NCBI GenBank assembly: GCA_024640385.1 | Contig: JAHEFC010000048.1 | Span: 1 to 14,764 of the forward strand | Length of the DNA: 14,764 bases | Direction: 5' to 3' | DNA from: Sphingobacteriales bacterium | GTDB taxonomy: Bacteria; Bacteroidota; Bacteroidia; Chitinophagales; Chitinophagaceae | In this document: piece after piece, positions 1 to 6,901 of the stretch | Layout of the letters: each line of letters opens with the position of its first letter | Numbering within the stretch: position 1 is the first letter of the stretch | The notes under the pieces: model-generated | What the model was told of the DNA's origin: nothing | Databases searched by the model: none | Seen by the model: the letters and a program-made list of their open reading frames with translations, nothing else | Made by a program: the position numbers and the translations under genes

Positions 1-127
1 AAAGGGAGAAATAAAGGCCCCGATGCAATTGTATCAAAAACAATTTGCCCAAACCATTGCCAACCTGCTTGGATTCACCTATCTGGCTTCACATCCAATT
101 GGTGAGGCAATCAACATAAAGAAATGA
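1..127 (+). CDS. C-terminal tail of an alkaline-phosphatase/phosphoglycerate-mutase-like protein (5' end outside window)
   Basis: An open frame enters from the left edge (first full codon at base 2) and ends at TGA 125-127, giving about 41 residues with no start inside the window. The tail has the pattern QLYQKQFAQTIANLLGF followed by HPIGEAI. From memory, this resembles the end of Bacteroidota alkaline-phosphatase-superfamily proteins (sulfatase or phosphoglycerate-mutase-like metalloenzymes), where a 'QiA.TiA.LLG' helix and an 'H/QPVGEPI' tail close the domain. No catalytic residue is visible in this fragment, so the substrate cannot be judged. The gene is convergent with the GH20 gene, with a strong palindrome between them. 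The coding status is fairly secure because the frame reads like protein up to its stop. The family name is only a resemblance. Confidence 0.5.
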   Translation, partial: KGEIKAPMQLYQKQFAQTIANLLGFTYLASHPIGEAINIKK

Positions 128-139
128 GGATTTTCTTCT

Positions 140-197
140 CCCTCCAAGGTCCCTACCTCCAAGGTCCCTACCTCCAAGGTAGGGACCTTGGAGGTAG
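140..197. repeat. Tandem 15-bp repeats forming a perfect 20-bp-stem palindrome between convergent genes
   Basis: The 15-bp unit CCCTACCTCCAAGGT occurs at 151-165 and again at 166-180, preceded by a shortened copy at 140-150. The sequence then inverts: bases 153-172 are the exact reverse complement of 178-197, leaving a 5-base loop (TCCAA, 173-177). The element lies 13-70 bases after the stop at 127 and ends 11 bases before the GH20 stop at 209. Neither strand has a U-tract after the hairpin, so it is not a classical intrinsic terminator. It could still block polymerase or protect 3' ends in both directions, or be a dispersed REP-like intergenic element. Because two direct copies can each pair with the inverted arm, alternative foldings are possible. 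Confidence 0.85.
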
Positions 198-208
198 AAA
201 GAGAAGGA

Positions 209-1793
209 TCATTCCCCCTTGTAGTAAGAACTTCCCCACTGCTCATAGCGCGGAATGACAAATGCTTTCAGCCTTCGGAGAAAATCACCATAGTCCTTTC
301 TATCCGGTGCGGTCCAGAGGGTCTCGCTTACTGCGGTCATACGAGGCAGCACCATATAATCCACTTTGGTGGCGTACTCCATATACTCTGTCCATACGTT
401 GGCCTGGCCGCCAAGTATCTTATGCCCAAGCCCCTTTGAAGAAATAGCAGAAGGAACCAGTTCGTATTTATAGACCGCCTCAAGCGGATTGTAGCCGTGG
501 ATCGCCAATGAATCCTTCGAAGGATCCTTGGACTGGTAGTGATCAAAATAAAAAGGCTTGCCGGGCGTCATGATCACAGAAAAGCCGCGACCAACAGCCT
601 CTATGGCTTTTTTGTCATCCGCCCAGTTCATCAGGATCGAAGAGGTATCGATCTTCCCTTCCATGATCTCGTGCCATCCAATCACTTTTTTGTTTTTCTC
701 CTTCAGATACCCTGCTACCTGTTCAATGAAATAGCTTTGGAGAGCCACTTCATCTTTCAAACCCTTTTCTTTCACGAATGCCTGTGTTGTAGCACTTTGC
801 TTCCACCACATCTTACTGCACTCATCTCCTCCAATATGAATGTATTCTGATGGAAATAGATCTGCGATCTCATGGAAGATGGTCCGCAAAAATGTAAATG
901 TCTCGGGCGTAGGTGCGAGCACGTTGTTCTGACGATTATACATGCCCCAGGTATAAGCCACGCCCCATTTGTTGGATGGATCTGTGCTGAATTCGGGATA
1001 GGCAGTAATGGTGGCCCTGCTATGTCCCGGGATATCCACTTCAGGGATCACCGTTATGCCTCTTACAGCTGCATATTGCAGGATCTCTTTTACCTCAGTG
1101 CGCGTATAATACCCGCCATATCTTTTCTTTTCGTATCGCGCAGGTGTGTCCTTGAAGTGCCCTATAAGTGTTGAATCACGCCAAGAACCGATGGTGTTGA
1201 GTTTTGGATAAGACAATACCTCTATACGCCATCCCTGGTCGTCAGTCAAGTGCCAATGAAATGTGTTGAACTTATGAAAGGTCAGATAGTCTATGTATTT
1301 TTTAATATAATCGACAGGGAAGAAATGCCTTACCACATCGAGATGCATTCCCCTGTAGGCGAAGCGGGGAAAGTCGTTCCAGGTTGCAGGTTGCAGATGG
1401 CTTGAGCGGCAATAATTGCAGAAAGGTTTGTATCCCATTCACAATACCCCTCACGGTTTTTGCCGAAAGTATCACTTCATCTTCTTTCACTTCCAGCCTA
1501 TACATCTCTGTTTGCGTGATATTTACTGTGTCAAACACCAGCCTGATATGCCCTTTATTTTTATAGGCTGATAAGGGGGCAGAGACCAGGGTCAGCCCAC
1601 ACTGTTTCTGCACCTGCTCGCCCATGTAGGAAGCCTGTTTGGTAAATTCCGCATCATACAGGATCATGGTAGAATTGGATATGGAGATGCCTTTGCCAGT
1701 GCCGCGAATGAAACTTGCGGGTTTGGGTGTGATATCTTGGCCGACGCAACAAAAGAACCATAATAAACTGATCAGGGTCAAAAATATCCTCAT
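209..1793 (-). pseudogene. Secreted GH20 beta-N-acetylhexosaminidase, frameshifted by a 7-bp tandem duplication
   Basis: GH20 enzymes remove terminal GlcNAc/GalNAc from chitooligosaccharides and glycans by substrate-assisted catalysis. The reading frame is broken. ATG 1793 encodes a signal peptide (MRIFLTLISLLWFFCCVGQ) and a GH20b-like N-terminal domain, but shifts after KPSAT and stops at 1302. A second frame, open from 1438, carries the (beta/alpha)8 catalytic domain to TGA 209. Deleting one copy of the duplicated GGTTGCA (plus strand, 1382-1395) restores KPSATWNDFPRF and a 525-residue protein of normal family length. In that numbering the catalytic Asp-Glu pair of HIGGDE is D321-E322, and HWHLTDDQGW, VIGWHE and NVWTEY are intact. 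The catalytic part is therefore undecayed and the break is recent, or it is a sequencing error or a switchable slippage site. Internal restart at 1438 would give an enzyme with no signal peptide. Confidence 0.88.
1382..1396. repeat. 7-bp tandem duplication causing the GH20 frameshift
   Basis: GGTTGCA is repeated head-to-tail at 1382-1388 and 1389-1395. On the coding strand this reads CTGCAAC CTGCAAC CTGGAAC, so a third, imperfect copy follows. Seven bases is not a multiple of three. Removing one copy joins the N-terminal and catalytic GH20 frames exactly, with a sensible Trp-Asn-Asp-Phe at the join. Replication slippage is the simplest origin. Confidence 0.85.
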
Positions 1794-1798
1794 GCCGG

Positions 1799-1825
1799 CA
1801 AATTAAAGCAGAAGGATTAATTTTA
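1799..1825. promoter_or_regulatory. Possible back-to-back -7 elements of the GH20 (-) and M24 (+) genes
   Basis: Only 50 bases separate the divergent start codons at 1793 and 1844. On the minus strand, 1799-1806 reads TTAATTTG (7 of 8 to TAnnTTTG) and ends 5 bases before the GH20 ATG. On the plus strand, 1818-1825 reads TAATTTTA (7 of 8) and ends 18 bases before the M24 ATG. No convincing -33 TTG lies at the usual distance for either, so both calls are weak. If both are real, the two polymerase sites overlap and would compete. Confidence 0.35.
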
Positions 1826-1843
1826 TCGCTATCAACCATTACT

Positions 1844-3121
1844 ATGTCGATCAACAGAAGAAAATTCCTTGGCCTGTCAGCACTGACAACCGGATCACTC
1901 TCTTTTTCAAATAAGGCCATGGCCGGTGAGGAAGAGTTTGATCTTCCAAAACCGATCAGGGATCTGAAGCCGCTTGCCGAAGGCCCCATTCCCATTACTG
2001 TGGATGAAAGGAAACAGCGCATTGCCAAAGCCCAGCAGTTGATGGCAGAACAGAAGATCGATGGCCTCTTTATGGAGGGCACTACATCCTGCTATTATTT
2101 CACCGGCATGCGGTGGGGGCAAAGTGAGCGAACTTTTGGCCTGGTGATCCCCGCCCGCGGTCCCGTGGCCTATGTATGTCCGAAGTTTGAAGAGAGTCGT
2201 GCTAAAGAACTCATCAATCCGGCATTTGGAGATGAAGTGCGTTGCTGGGAAGAAGACGAAAGTCCATATGCACTGATCATGAAGATACTTATCGACCGTG
2301 GTGCCAGTCACAGAAGGATTGCGATTGAGGAAAGGGTGAGATTCTTTATAGCAGATGGCATACGAAAAGAAGCGGTGGGTTTTCAATTGCTGGATGGCAC
2401 ATCAATCACGGCGGGATGCAGGATGTATAAAAGTCCGGCAGAGATCGCACTGATGCAGCATGCCAATGATGTGACCATCGAGGCATATAAAGCAGCATTT
2501 GCAACGGTAAAAGACGGCATGAAAGATGCTGAGCTTGCAGCCAATATTGCCGCGGCACACAGGAAGCTGGGTTTTAATGGAGGTGCTATGGTATTGGTGG
2601 GAAAGTACACCGCCATACCTCATGGAACCATCATCCCCCAAACCATTAAAGAAGGCGATGTGATACTGGTAGACGGTGGGACCAAGGTGGAAGGTTATGA
2701 ATCAGATATCACCCGTACATTCATTTTTGGAAAGCCTACGCAAAAAATGGTGGACGTATGGAACCTGGAAAAAAAGGCCCAGGACGCGGCATTTGCAGCA
2801 GCAAGGAACGGGGCAACATGCGAATCAGTGGATGCGGCCGCCAGGGCTGTGATAGAAGCGGCCGGATTCGGCAAGAATTACAAACTACCGGGTCTCCCGC
2901 ATCGTACCGGTCATGGAATCGGTTTAGAAGGCCATGAATGGACGAATTTTGTGAGGGGTAATAAAACAAAACTCGCCACTGGTATGTGTTTCAGTGACGA
3001 GCCTACTATAGCCATCCCCGGAGAATTCGGGATCAGGCTTGAAGATTGTTTATATATGACTGAAGATGGACCAAGATTCTTTACAAAGCAAAGTATCTCT
3101 ATCGAACAGCCATTTGGTTAG
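1844..3121 (+). CDS. Tat-exported M24 family metallopeptidase (Xaa-Pro aminopeptidase-like)
   Basis: A 425-residue pita-bread-fold metallopeptidase, probably releasing N-terminal residues ahead of proline or acting as a dipeptidase in the periplasm. The N-terminus MSINRRKFLGLSALTTGSLS has the twin-arginine motif (RRKFL) and a hydrophobic stretch ending near AMA (about residue 27). A creatinase/prolidase-type N-terminal domain runs from about 50 to 190 and the M24 domain from about 205 to 415. All five metal ligands are visible: D277 (VDGG), D288 (SDITRT), H357 (HRTGHGIG), E386 (DEP) and E400 (LED). H260 matches the conserved substrate-side histidine. The start is the only one that includes the Tat motif. 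The upstream GH20 gene is divergent. The 3' end overlaps the convergent DUF5715 gene by 23 bases. Cytosolic PepP/PepQ-like enzymes lack such a leader; Tat export would fit folding with metal before transport. Confidence 0.9.
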   Translation: MSINRRKFLGLSALTTGSLSFSNKAMAGEEEFDLPKPIRDLKPLAEGPIPITVDERKQRIAKAQQLMAEQKIDGLFMEGTTSCYYFTGMRWGQSERTFGLVIPARGPVAYVCPKFEESRAKELINPAFGDEVRCWEEDESPYALIMKILIDRGASHRRIAIEERVRFFIADGIRKEAVGFQLLDGTSITAGCRMYKSPAEIALMQHANDVTIEAYKAAFATVKDGMKDAELAANIAAAHRKLGFNGGAMVLVGKYTAIPHGTIIPQTIKEGDVILVDGGTKVEGYESDITRTFIFGKPTQKMVDVWNLEKKAQDAAFAAARNGATCESVDAAARAVIEAAGFGKNYKLPGLPHRTGHGIGLEGHEWTNFVRGNKTKLATGMCFSDEPTIAIPGEFGIRLEDCLYMTEDGPRFFTKQSISIEQPFG

Positions 3122-3764
3122 TTACTTCTTCGTCATCGCCGATCTTGCTTTCGTTCACAGTAATGTGGAAGCAAGCCTGCTTTCTTTCAAATTTCACAAA
3201 ACAGGTTTCTTTATCACGCATATCCATTAATGCATCGATAAGCACATTCAGGTTTTTCTGGGAATGTTTTTGCTCAGCTCCGAAACGAACCCACGAGATA
3301 TCGATGGTAGTGCCATAAAGATGTGCACTTTCCTGGATAGCATTGGGATTCACCCTCGTCAGTTTTGCAACTGATTCCTTGGTCCTTGTTGCGCTGGTGA
3401 TAATGAAAGGCAGATAGGCTACTCCCTTCTCCTTGCATTTTGCCATATAAGACTGACCGAGTTCTTCAATGAACTGGTGAGCTTTGGCAGTAACATAAGG
3501 GTAAGAATAATTCATCTTGCTGACCAGGTAACCGTTTCCGGAGTTCAGCCTGACCAGCTTGTTTGATGAAACATAATTCTTGAGAACAGAATAGTTCTTT
3601 ACCGGTCCTCCGATAGAACTTGATTTGGCAACTTCTTTGTGTTTTGCAACACCGTCGTCAAATTTTTTGCAGGAAGCACAGGCTCCATTGTCAGGAGTTC
3701 CGAAACTCATCAGTGCGGGTATTGCTAACGCAATAGCGGCATAGTGTATTGGATTTTTGGTCAT
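3099..3764 (-). CDS. Secreted DUF5715 family protein with an M15/LAS-type zinc site
   Basis: A 221-residue protein with a hydrophobic N-terminal segment (IALAIPALMSFG), probably a signal peptide. I recognise it as DUF5715 from the pattern TSATRTKESVAKLTR ... ESAHLYGTTIDISW ... CFHITV. H148 and D155 (SAHxxGxxxD) and H200 (FHI) match the zinc ligands of M15/LAS peptidases, so it may be a D,D- or L,D-carboxypeptidase-like enzyme acting on peptidoglycan peptides. That activity is inferred from the motif only. The first possible start is GTG 3770, but ATG 3764, two codons later, is preferred. Its upstream gene is the nuclease on the same strand, and a promoter-like sequence sits between them at 3804-3834. 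Its 3' end lies inside the last codons of the convergent M24 gene. Confidence 0.82.
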   Translation of the reverse strand: MTKNPIHYAAIALAIPALMSFGTPDNGACASCKKFDDGVAKHKEVAKSSSIGGPVKNYSVLKNYVSSNKLVRLNSGNGYLVSKMNYSYPYVTAKAHQFIEELGQSYMAKCKEKGVAYLPFIITSATRTKESVAKLTRVNPNAIQESAHLYGTTIDISWVRFGAEQKHSQKNLNVLIDALMDMRDKETCFVKFERKQACFHITVNESKIGDDEEVTNQMAVR

Positions 3765-3803
3765 AGTCACAGGGTTGAATACTTAATTAACGGGTTAACA
3801 GTA

Positions 3804-3834
3804 CAAATATTATTCATTTGATTATCAACTGCAA
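3804..3834 (-). promoter_or_regulatory. Bacteroidota-type promoter of the DUF5715 gene
   Basis: On the minus strand TTG (3834-3832) is followed by 19 bases and then TAATATTTG (3812-3804), one base longer than the TAnnTTTG consensus. Read as AATATTTG it matches 7 of 8 with a 20-base spacer. The expected transcription start is near 3800, leaving a leader of about 35 bases before ATG 3764. Confidence 0.5.
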
Positions 3835-3862
3835 CCGTATTTGCCCCTCGTAGATTTACGAT

Positions 3863-4351
3863 TTAGCGTTTGCTGCGATAAACCCATGGCGCAACTGGTT
3901 CATTATCAGCCCAAAGCCCTGCCCTGGCTGATCTTGCATGATTTTCATCATCAGCAAGTTTTTTATCAGAAGAGTATTTTTTAAAGTGCCAGGCGTATCC
4001 TGACCGCACCATTTCCCGGCTCAGGTCCATCTTAGTAGCTGTGTATGAATCCGCTATCAACCGCTTATTGCGGTCGAAAGAATATGGTCTCACGATGACC
4101 TCTTTCCCAAAACAAAGTCTGGCAAGATAATCTTTGGCTTTCTGCCCGTAGGCTTGTTTTTTCTCGGGTGCATCAATCCCATTCATGCGGATGCGAATGG
4201 TTTTATTGTCCGCGGTTAACACATCATAGGTATCGCCGTCAACGATCTTGATTACTTTGCCTGAAAAACTTTCTAAAGACGGCTTTGATTGTTCTTTTGA
4301 ACAAAGGGGAAGAGCGACAATAAAGGACAATACAAATAATAATCTCAACAT
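3863..4351 (-). CDS. Secreted staphylococcal-nuclease-like thermonuclease (SNase domain)
   Basis: A 162-residue SNase/OB-fold endonuclease expected to cut DNA and RNA with calcium outside the cytoplasm. The hydrophobic N-terminus MLRLLFVLSFIVALPLC is a signal peptide. The ALPLC stretch resembles a lipobox but has Leu before Cys, so lipidation is doubtful. The SNase domain spans about residues 31-160, with calcium/catalytic residues in VDGDTY (D38, D40, T41), R55 and D60-A-P-E63 (equivalents of S. aureus R35, D40, E43) and R97 (R87 equivalent). All are present, so it should be active. A TTG codon at 4360 could extend it by three residues, but ATG 4351 is preferred because a perfect -7 box (4358-4365) overlaps the longer start. 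It stands alone between DUF5715 and the vWA-like operon. A scavenging or biofilm-DNA role is inferred. Confidence 0.92.
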   Translation of the reverse strand: MLRLLFVLSFIVALPLCSKEQSKPSLESFSGKVIKIVDGDTYDVLTADNKTIRIRMNGIDAPEKKQAYGQKAKDYLARLCFGKEVIVRPYSFDRNKRLIADSYTATKMDLSREMVRSGYAWHFKKYSSDKKLADDENHARSARAGLWADNEPVAPWVYRSKR

Positions 4352-4357
4352 CGAATG

Positions 4358-4365
4358 CAAAAGTA
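4358..4365 (-). promoter_or_regulatory. -7 promoter box (TACTTTTG) just before the nuclease start
   Basis: The minus strand reads TACTTTTG, a full match to the Bacteroidota TAnnTTTG box, and only six bases (CATTCG) separate it from ATG 4351. Transcription would begin within a few bases of the start codon, giving a leaderless or nearly leaderless mRNA. No TTG is seen at the -33 position, so the call rests on the -7 box alone. Confidence 0.5.
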
Positions 4366-4430
4366 ACTGGCTGCGACGGCCCAGGAATTAAAATATTTTC
4401 AGTGGTGATCTATACTTCCGGTAAAAAATC

Positions 4431-5378
4431 CTATTGACAAACTCCCGATGTTTTCTTCAAAAACCCGGCGATCATTTTTTCATGATAAGCAGGTTGCTGT
4501 GATTTGTATAATTCCGCGTGTTTCACTCCCATCTCCCGAAACCATTTACACCAGTATTTCTGCATAATATCAAAGTCCTGCGGATACGCTTCTTCCGGCC
4601 TGCATTCAAGCACCAGTATTTCAAGATCCTTTAGCCCGGATGCTGCCGGCATCAGTCCGTAATCATTCTTATCAAACTCAGTATTCAATAGGCTTCCATC
4701 CCGGAACCGGGCAAAATGTTTTGTTCCCCGCTCAATATAATTGTACCTGTTTGAATTGGGTTGTTGCTGCTTTCCGTTTTCATAATACATATACCCATCT
4801 GTTAGGATCACCAGGATATTCCGGTAGCTGGTATCCGGTTCAATGCATTTGATCTTTGCCTCATCTTTCATAAATCGCCATATATCTGATCCGGGATATT
4901 GCCCGGTAGACTGCGCCATGGAATAAATATCGCTCAGGCCTTTCGCGAAATTGCCTTCAAGCTCCTGGTAGGTGATCTTATTTTGTTTGGCTGTTGTCAT
5001 ATCATTCGAACTGACCCAGGCAGCTGAAAGCTTTACTGCAATATCCCTGATTTGCTTATCTGCCGGTTCGGGATGAAAGTATACATTGAAGCGGGCCTTG
5101 GATTTGAATGAACCATGGGCTGCCACATTTTTCCGTATGGCGGCAGACAGGATATTGATGATGCTGATATCCCGATCAGACTGGACCGGTTGCCGTGTAT
5201 CTTGCCTGCTATCGATGCGGTCTGAGAGATCGATCAGCACACTGATGTTAAGGTCTTTTTGTGGCAGGGCCGGGAGCAGGGGATATGGATCGGATTTTAC
5301 ATTCTGTTTTACAGCTTCTTCTCCGCAACCCGCCACCAATAATAGAAGTGCTACGAGGAATATATTAAGCAGACGCAT
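4431..5378 (-). CDS. vWA-like lipoprotein of unknown function
   Basis: A 315-residue protein of no family I can name. MRLLNIFLVALLLLVAGC ends in a clear lipobox (LVAGC, Cys18), so it should be a lipoprotein. The acidic pair just after the Cys (CGEE) faintly resembles Bacteroidota surface-export signals, which is too little to decide its location. The mature part looks like a von Willebrand A fold: a first strand ending in VLIDLSDRID (D50, S52, an incomplete MIDAS DxSxS) and a later strand ILVILTDGYMYY (D194) typical of vWA domains, then alternating helices and strands to about 260. Its ATG lies inside the last 14 bases of the upstream membrane-protein gene (5365-5378), so the two are probably translationally coupled and act together. 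A ligand- or partner-binding role for the membrane protein is inferred. Enzymatic activity is not suggested by any motif. Confidence 0.75.
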   Translation of the reverse strand: MRLLNIFLVALLLLVAGCGEEAVKQNVKSDPYPLLPALPQKDLNISVLIDLSDRIDSRQDTRQPVQSDRDISIINILSAAIRKNVAAHGSFKSKARFNVYFHPEPADKQIRDIAVKLSAAWVSSNDMTTAKQNKITYQELEGNFAKGLSDIYSMAQSTGQYPGSDIWRFMKDEAKIKCIEPDTSYRNILVILTDGYMYYENGKQQQPNSNRYNYIERGTKHFARFRDGSLLNTEFDKNDYGLMPAASGLKDLEILVLECRPEEAYPQDFDIMQKYWCKWFREMGVKHAELYKSQQPAYHEKMIAGFLKKTSGVCQ

Positions 5379-6681
5379 GGGTGTATTTGGGTTTTTGGGT
5401 ATCCAGAAAATTCATTACTGTTTTGCGGGTCTCCAGGCGTAGCCCTTCTTTCTGCGAAGCAGTAGCCATCAATCCTCCTTCTATATACTGCATCCATCCG
5501 CTCATATAGTGGTAGATCACGTATTCCACCTCACGCGGCCGGAAAAAAACAGCGTTGAGTTCATTTTCAGCAAGTGCTTTATCCCTTTCTTTTTCGTGAA
5601 TGGTCTTGTCAAGCAATTCAGCCTCCTTGTTGAGTTTGCTTATTTCTTTTTCAATATCCAGCAGCTCTATCTCACGCACACGTATGCGTTCACCAGCGTG
5701 ATCTAGTTTCCGGTTTTCAGTCATGAATTTTTCAAACAGGAATCCCCATATCAGGTAAGTGACAAATCCCGCAAAAATGATCAGCCAGAAGTTTATATCG
5801 GAGAATGCGGTTTTGTAATTATATGGAGGAAGATTTTCCAGGCTGTTCAGGGCCTGCAGATCATAGATCTTTTTCACGATCTCATAGGCAATGATATAGT
5901 CGAACACAAAAGTGGCTGCAATGACCAGGCTTAACTTGATCCATTTGGTAAAATGTTTTTCCTCCAGGAATTTGTGCATCAGTATGCCCAGGCCAAGAAA
6001 TATAAACGGCATGGTGATCACCAGCACCAGTGCGGGTGCTCCTTTTTCCCATGCATTTGCGATAGCCCGCGGATCGAAAATGGAATTGGCTACATTGATA
6101 TCATCGGCTGTGAATTGGCGAAAAAATGCCGAGTAGGATGCCGATGTATAGAAGATCCAAAGATATACGGTCAATAGTAAGAGCACCAGACCCATGAGTA
6201 TCAAACCCAGTTTGCCTGGTTTTTCCTTGTAATGGTCAGGATTGCGCCTGATCTCGCCGATCTCATTTTTTACATCCTGCCATTTTTTTTCCTGGGCAGG
6301 TATTTTTTCTTTCCTGATCCTGCCGGACTGCTCAGACAGCTTCTGGATATCGATCGCAAGCGACACAACTCTTGCGCGCACAGGTGATTTCATTTCATCC
6401 TGCTCTTTTTCGTCAGTCTGAACAGATTTTTTGAACTGTTCCAGCAGTTTGTGCAATTCCAGTTCAAGGGCTATGGGATTGGCATTATGATTTTTGGATT
6501 GGAGGAACCCGTATTTTTTCCAGGTTTGACTGGATGAAGCCGTTTCTTTGAGCATGTTCTGGTGGTCGGCCTCATCAGGATGGATAGCAGGGGCCTGTCC
6601 CTGTTTTTCTTCTTCATGCACCCCGTTTGAAGACGGCTTCTGGAATAACGTGTCGATGGGTGGAAGGTTGTTTTCTGTCAT
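5365..6681 (-). CDS. Four-helix membrane protein with flanking coiled coils, unknown function
   Basis: A 438-residue integral membrane protein that I do not recognise. From ATG 6681: a polar, Pro/Glu-rich N-terminus (1-65), a charged helical region likely to form a coiled coil (about 70-150), four hydrophobic segments near 157-179, 215-237, 248-268 and 297-318, a second long charged coiled-coil stretch (about 325-378), and a mixed C-terminus ending YTHASA. There is no signal peptide, nucleotide-binding motif or catalytic signature. The frame is open upstream to ATG 6753, but those 24 extra residues look non-coding in composition, so ATG 6681 (MTENNLPP) is preferred. The gene overlaps the downstream vWA-like lipoprotein gene by 14 bases, pointing to a two-gene operon. 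The layout suggests a coiled-coil oligomer anchored in the inner membrane that could reach the lipoprotein; this is an inference. Confidence 0.8.
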   Translation of the reverse strand: MTENNLPPIDTLFQKPSSNGVHEEEKQGQAPAIHPDEADHQNMLKETASSSQTWKKYGFLQSKNHNANPIALELELHKLLEQFKKSVQTDEKEQDEMKSPVRARVVSLAIDIQKLSEQSGRIRKEKIPAQEKKWQDVKNEIGEIRRNPDHYKEKPGKLGLILMGLVLLLLTVYLWIFYTSASYSAFFRQFTADDINVANSIFDPRAIANAWEKGAPALVLVITMPFIFLGLGILMHKFLEEKHFTKWIKLSLVIAATFVFDYIIAYEIVKKIYDLQALNSLENLPPYNYKTAFSDINFWLIIFAGFVTYLIWGFLFEKFMTENRKLDHAGERIRVREIELLDIEKEISKLNKEAELLDKTIHEKERDKALAENELNAVFFRPREVEYVIYHYMSGWMQYIEGGLMATASQKEGLRLETRKTVMNFLDTQKPKYTHASA

Positions 6682-6901
6682 AGTATTGGTTGAGTGGCAT
6701 AAAATAAAATCTTCGGGAGGAGAATGTGAAGCAGCAAGTCGCTGAATTACCATAATGGATTGTTAACTGTGATGAAAGGGTTTTTTGACGGGACGGTTTT
6801 GGAAACAGAAGCCAGATGGCAAGTGTGAAAGTTTTTGTATAAATCCAAACAGTGATTAAGATCATAATTGAACCGGCCCCGGTATCAATACATTTGTAAC
6901 A
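6682..6901. other. Divergent intergenic region
   Basis: These 220 bases separate the start of the coiled-coil membrane gene (-) and the start of the small secreted-protein gene (+). The rightward promoter at 6868-6896 is clear. For the leftward gene I find no full TAnnTTTG match. A minus-strand T/A-rich stretch near 6698-6710 (TTTTATTTTATG) is the closest. No hairpin, RNA gene or repeat is apparent. Confidence 0.6.
6868..6896 (+). promoter_or_regulatory. Bacteroidota-type promoter of the 6902-7866 genes
   Basis: TTG at 6868-6870 is followed by an 18-base spacer and TACATTTG at 6889-6896, a full match to TTG-N17-23-TAnnTTTG. This is the best promoter in the window. Only five bases (TAACA) separate the box from ATG 6902, so the transcript should start almost at the start codon. 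Confidence 0.7.

Noticed and set aside
79..261. Minus-strand open frame of 60 codons over the palindrome, reading a repetitive Leu-Glu-Val-Gly-Thr peptide
   Set aside because: The peptide is only the 15-bp DNA repeat read in frame. It overlaps the GH20 3' end and has no other protein-like content.
1907..2386. 159-codon minus-strand open frame inside the M24 gene
   Set aside because: It is antisense to conserved M24 coding sequence, with no domain or promoter.
5365..5378. Overlap of the membrane and lipoprotein genes considered as a frameshifted single gene
   Set aside because: The downstream frame begins with ATG and a perfect lipoprotein signal, so it is a separate coupled gene.
6682..6753. 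24-residue N-terminal extension of the coiled-coil membrane protein from ATG 6753
   Set aside because: Composition looks non-coding and gives no signal peptide. ATG 6681 starts a typical polar cytosolic N-terminus, though the longer form cannot be excluded.
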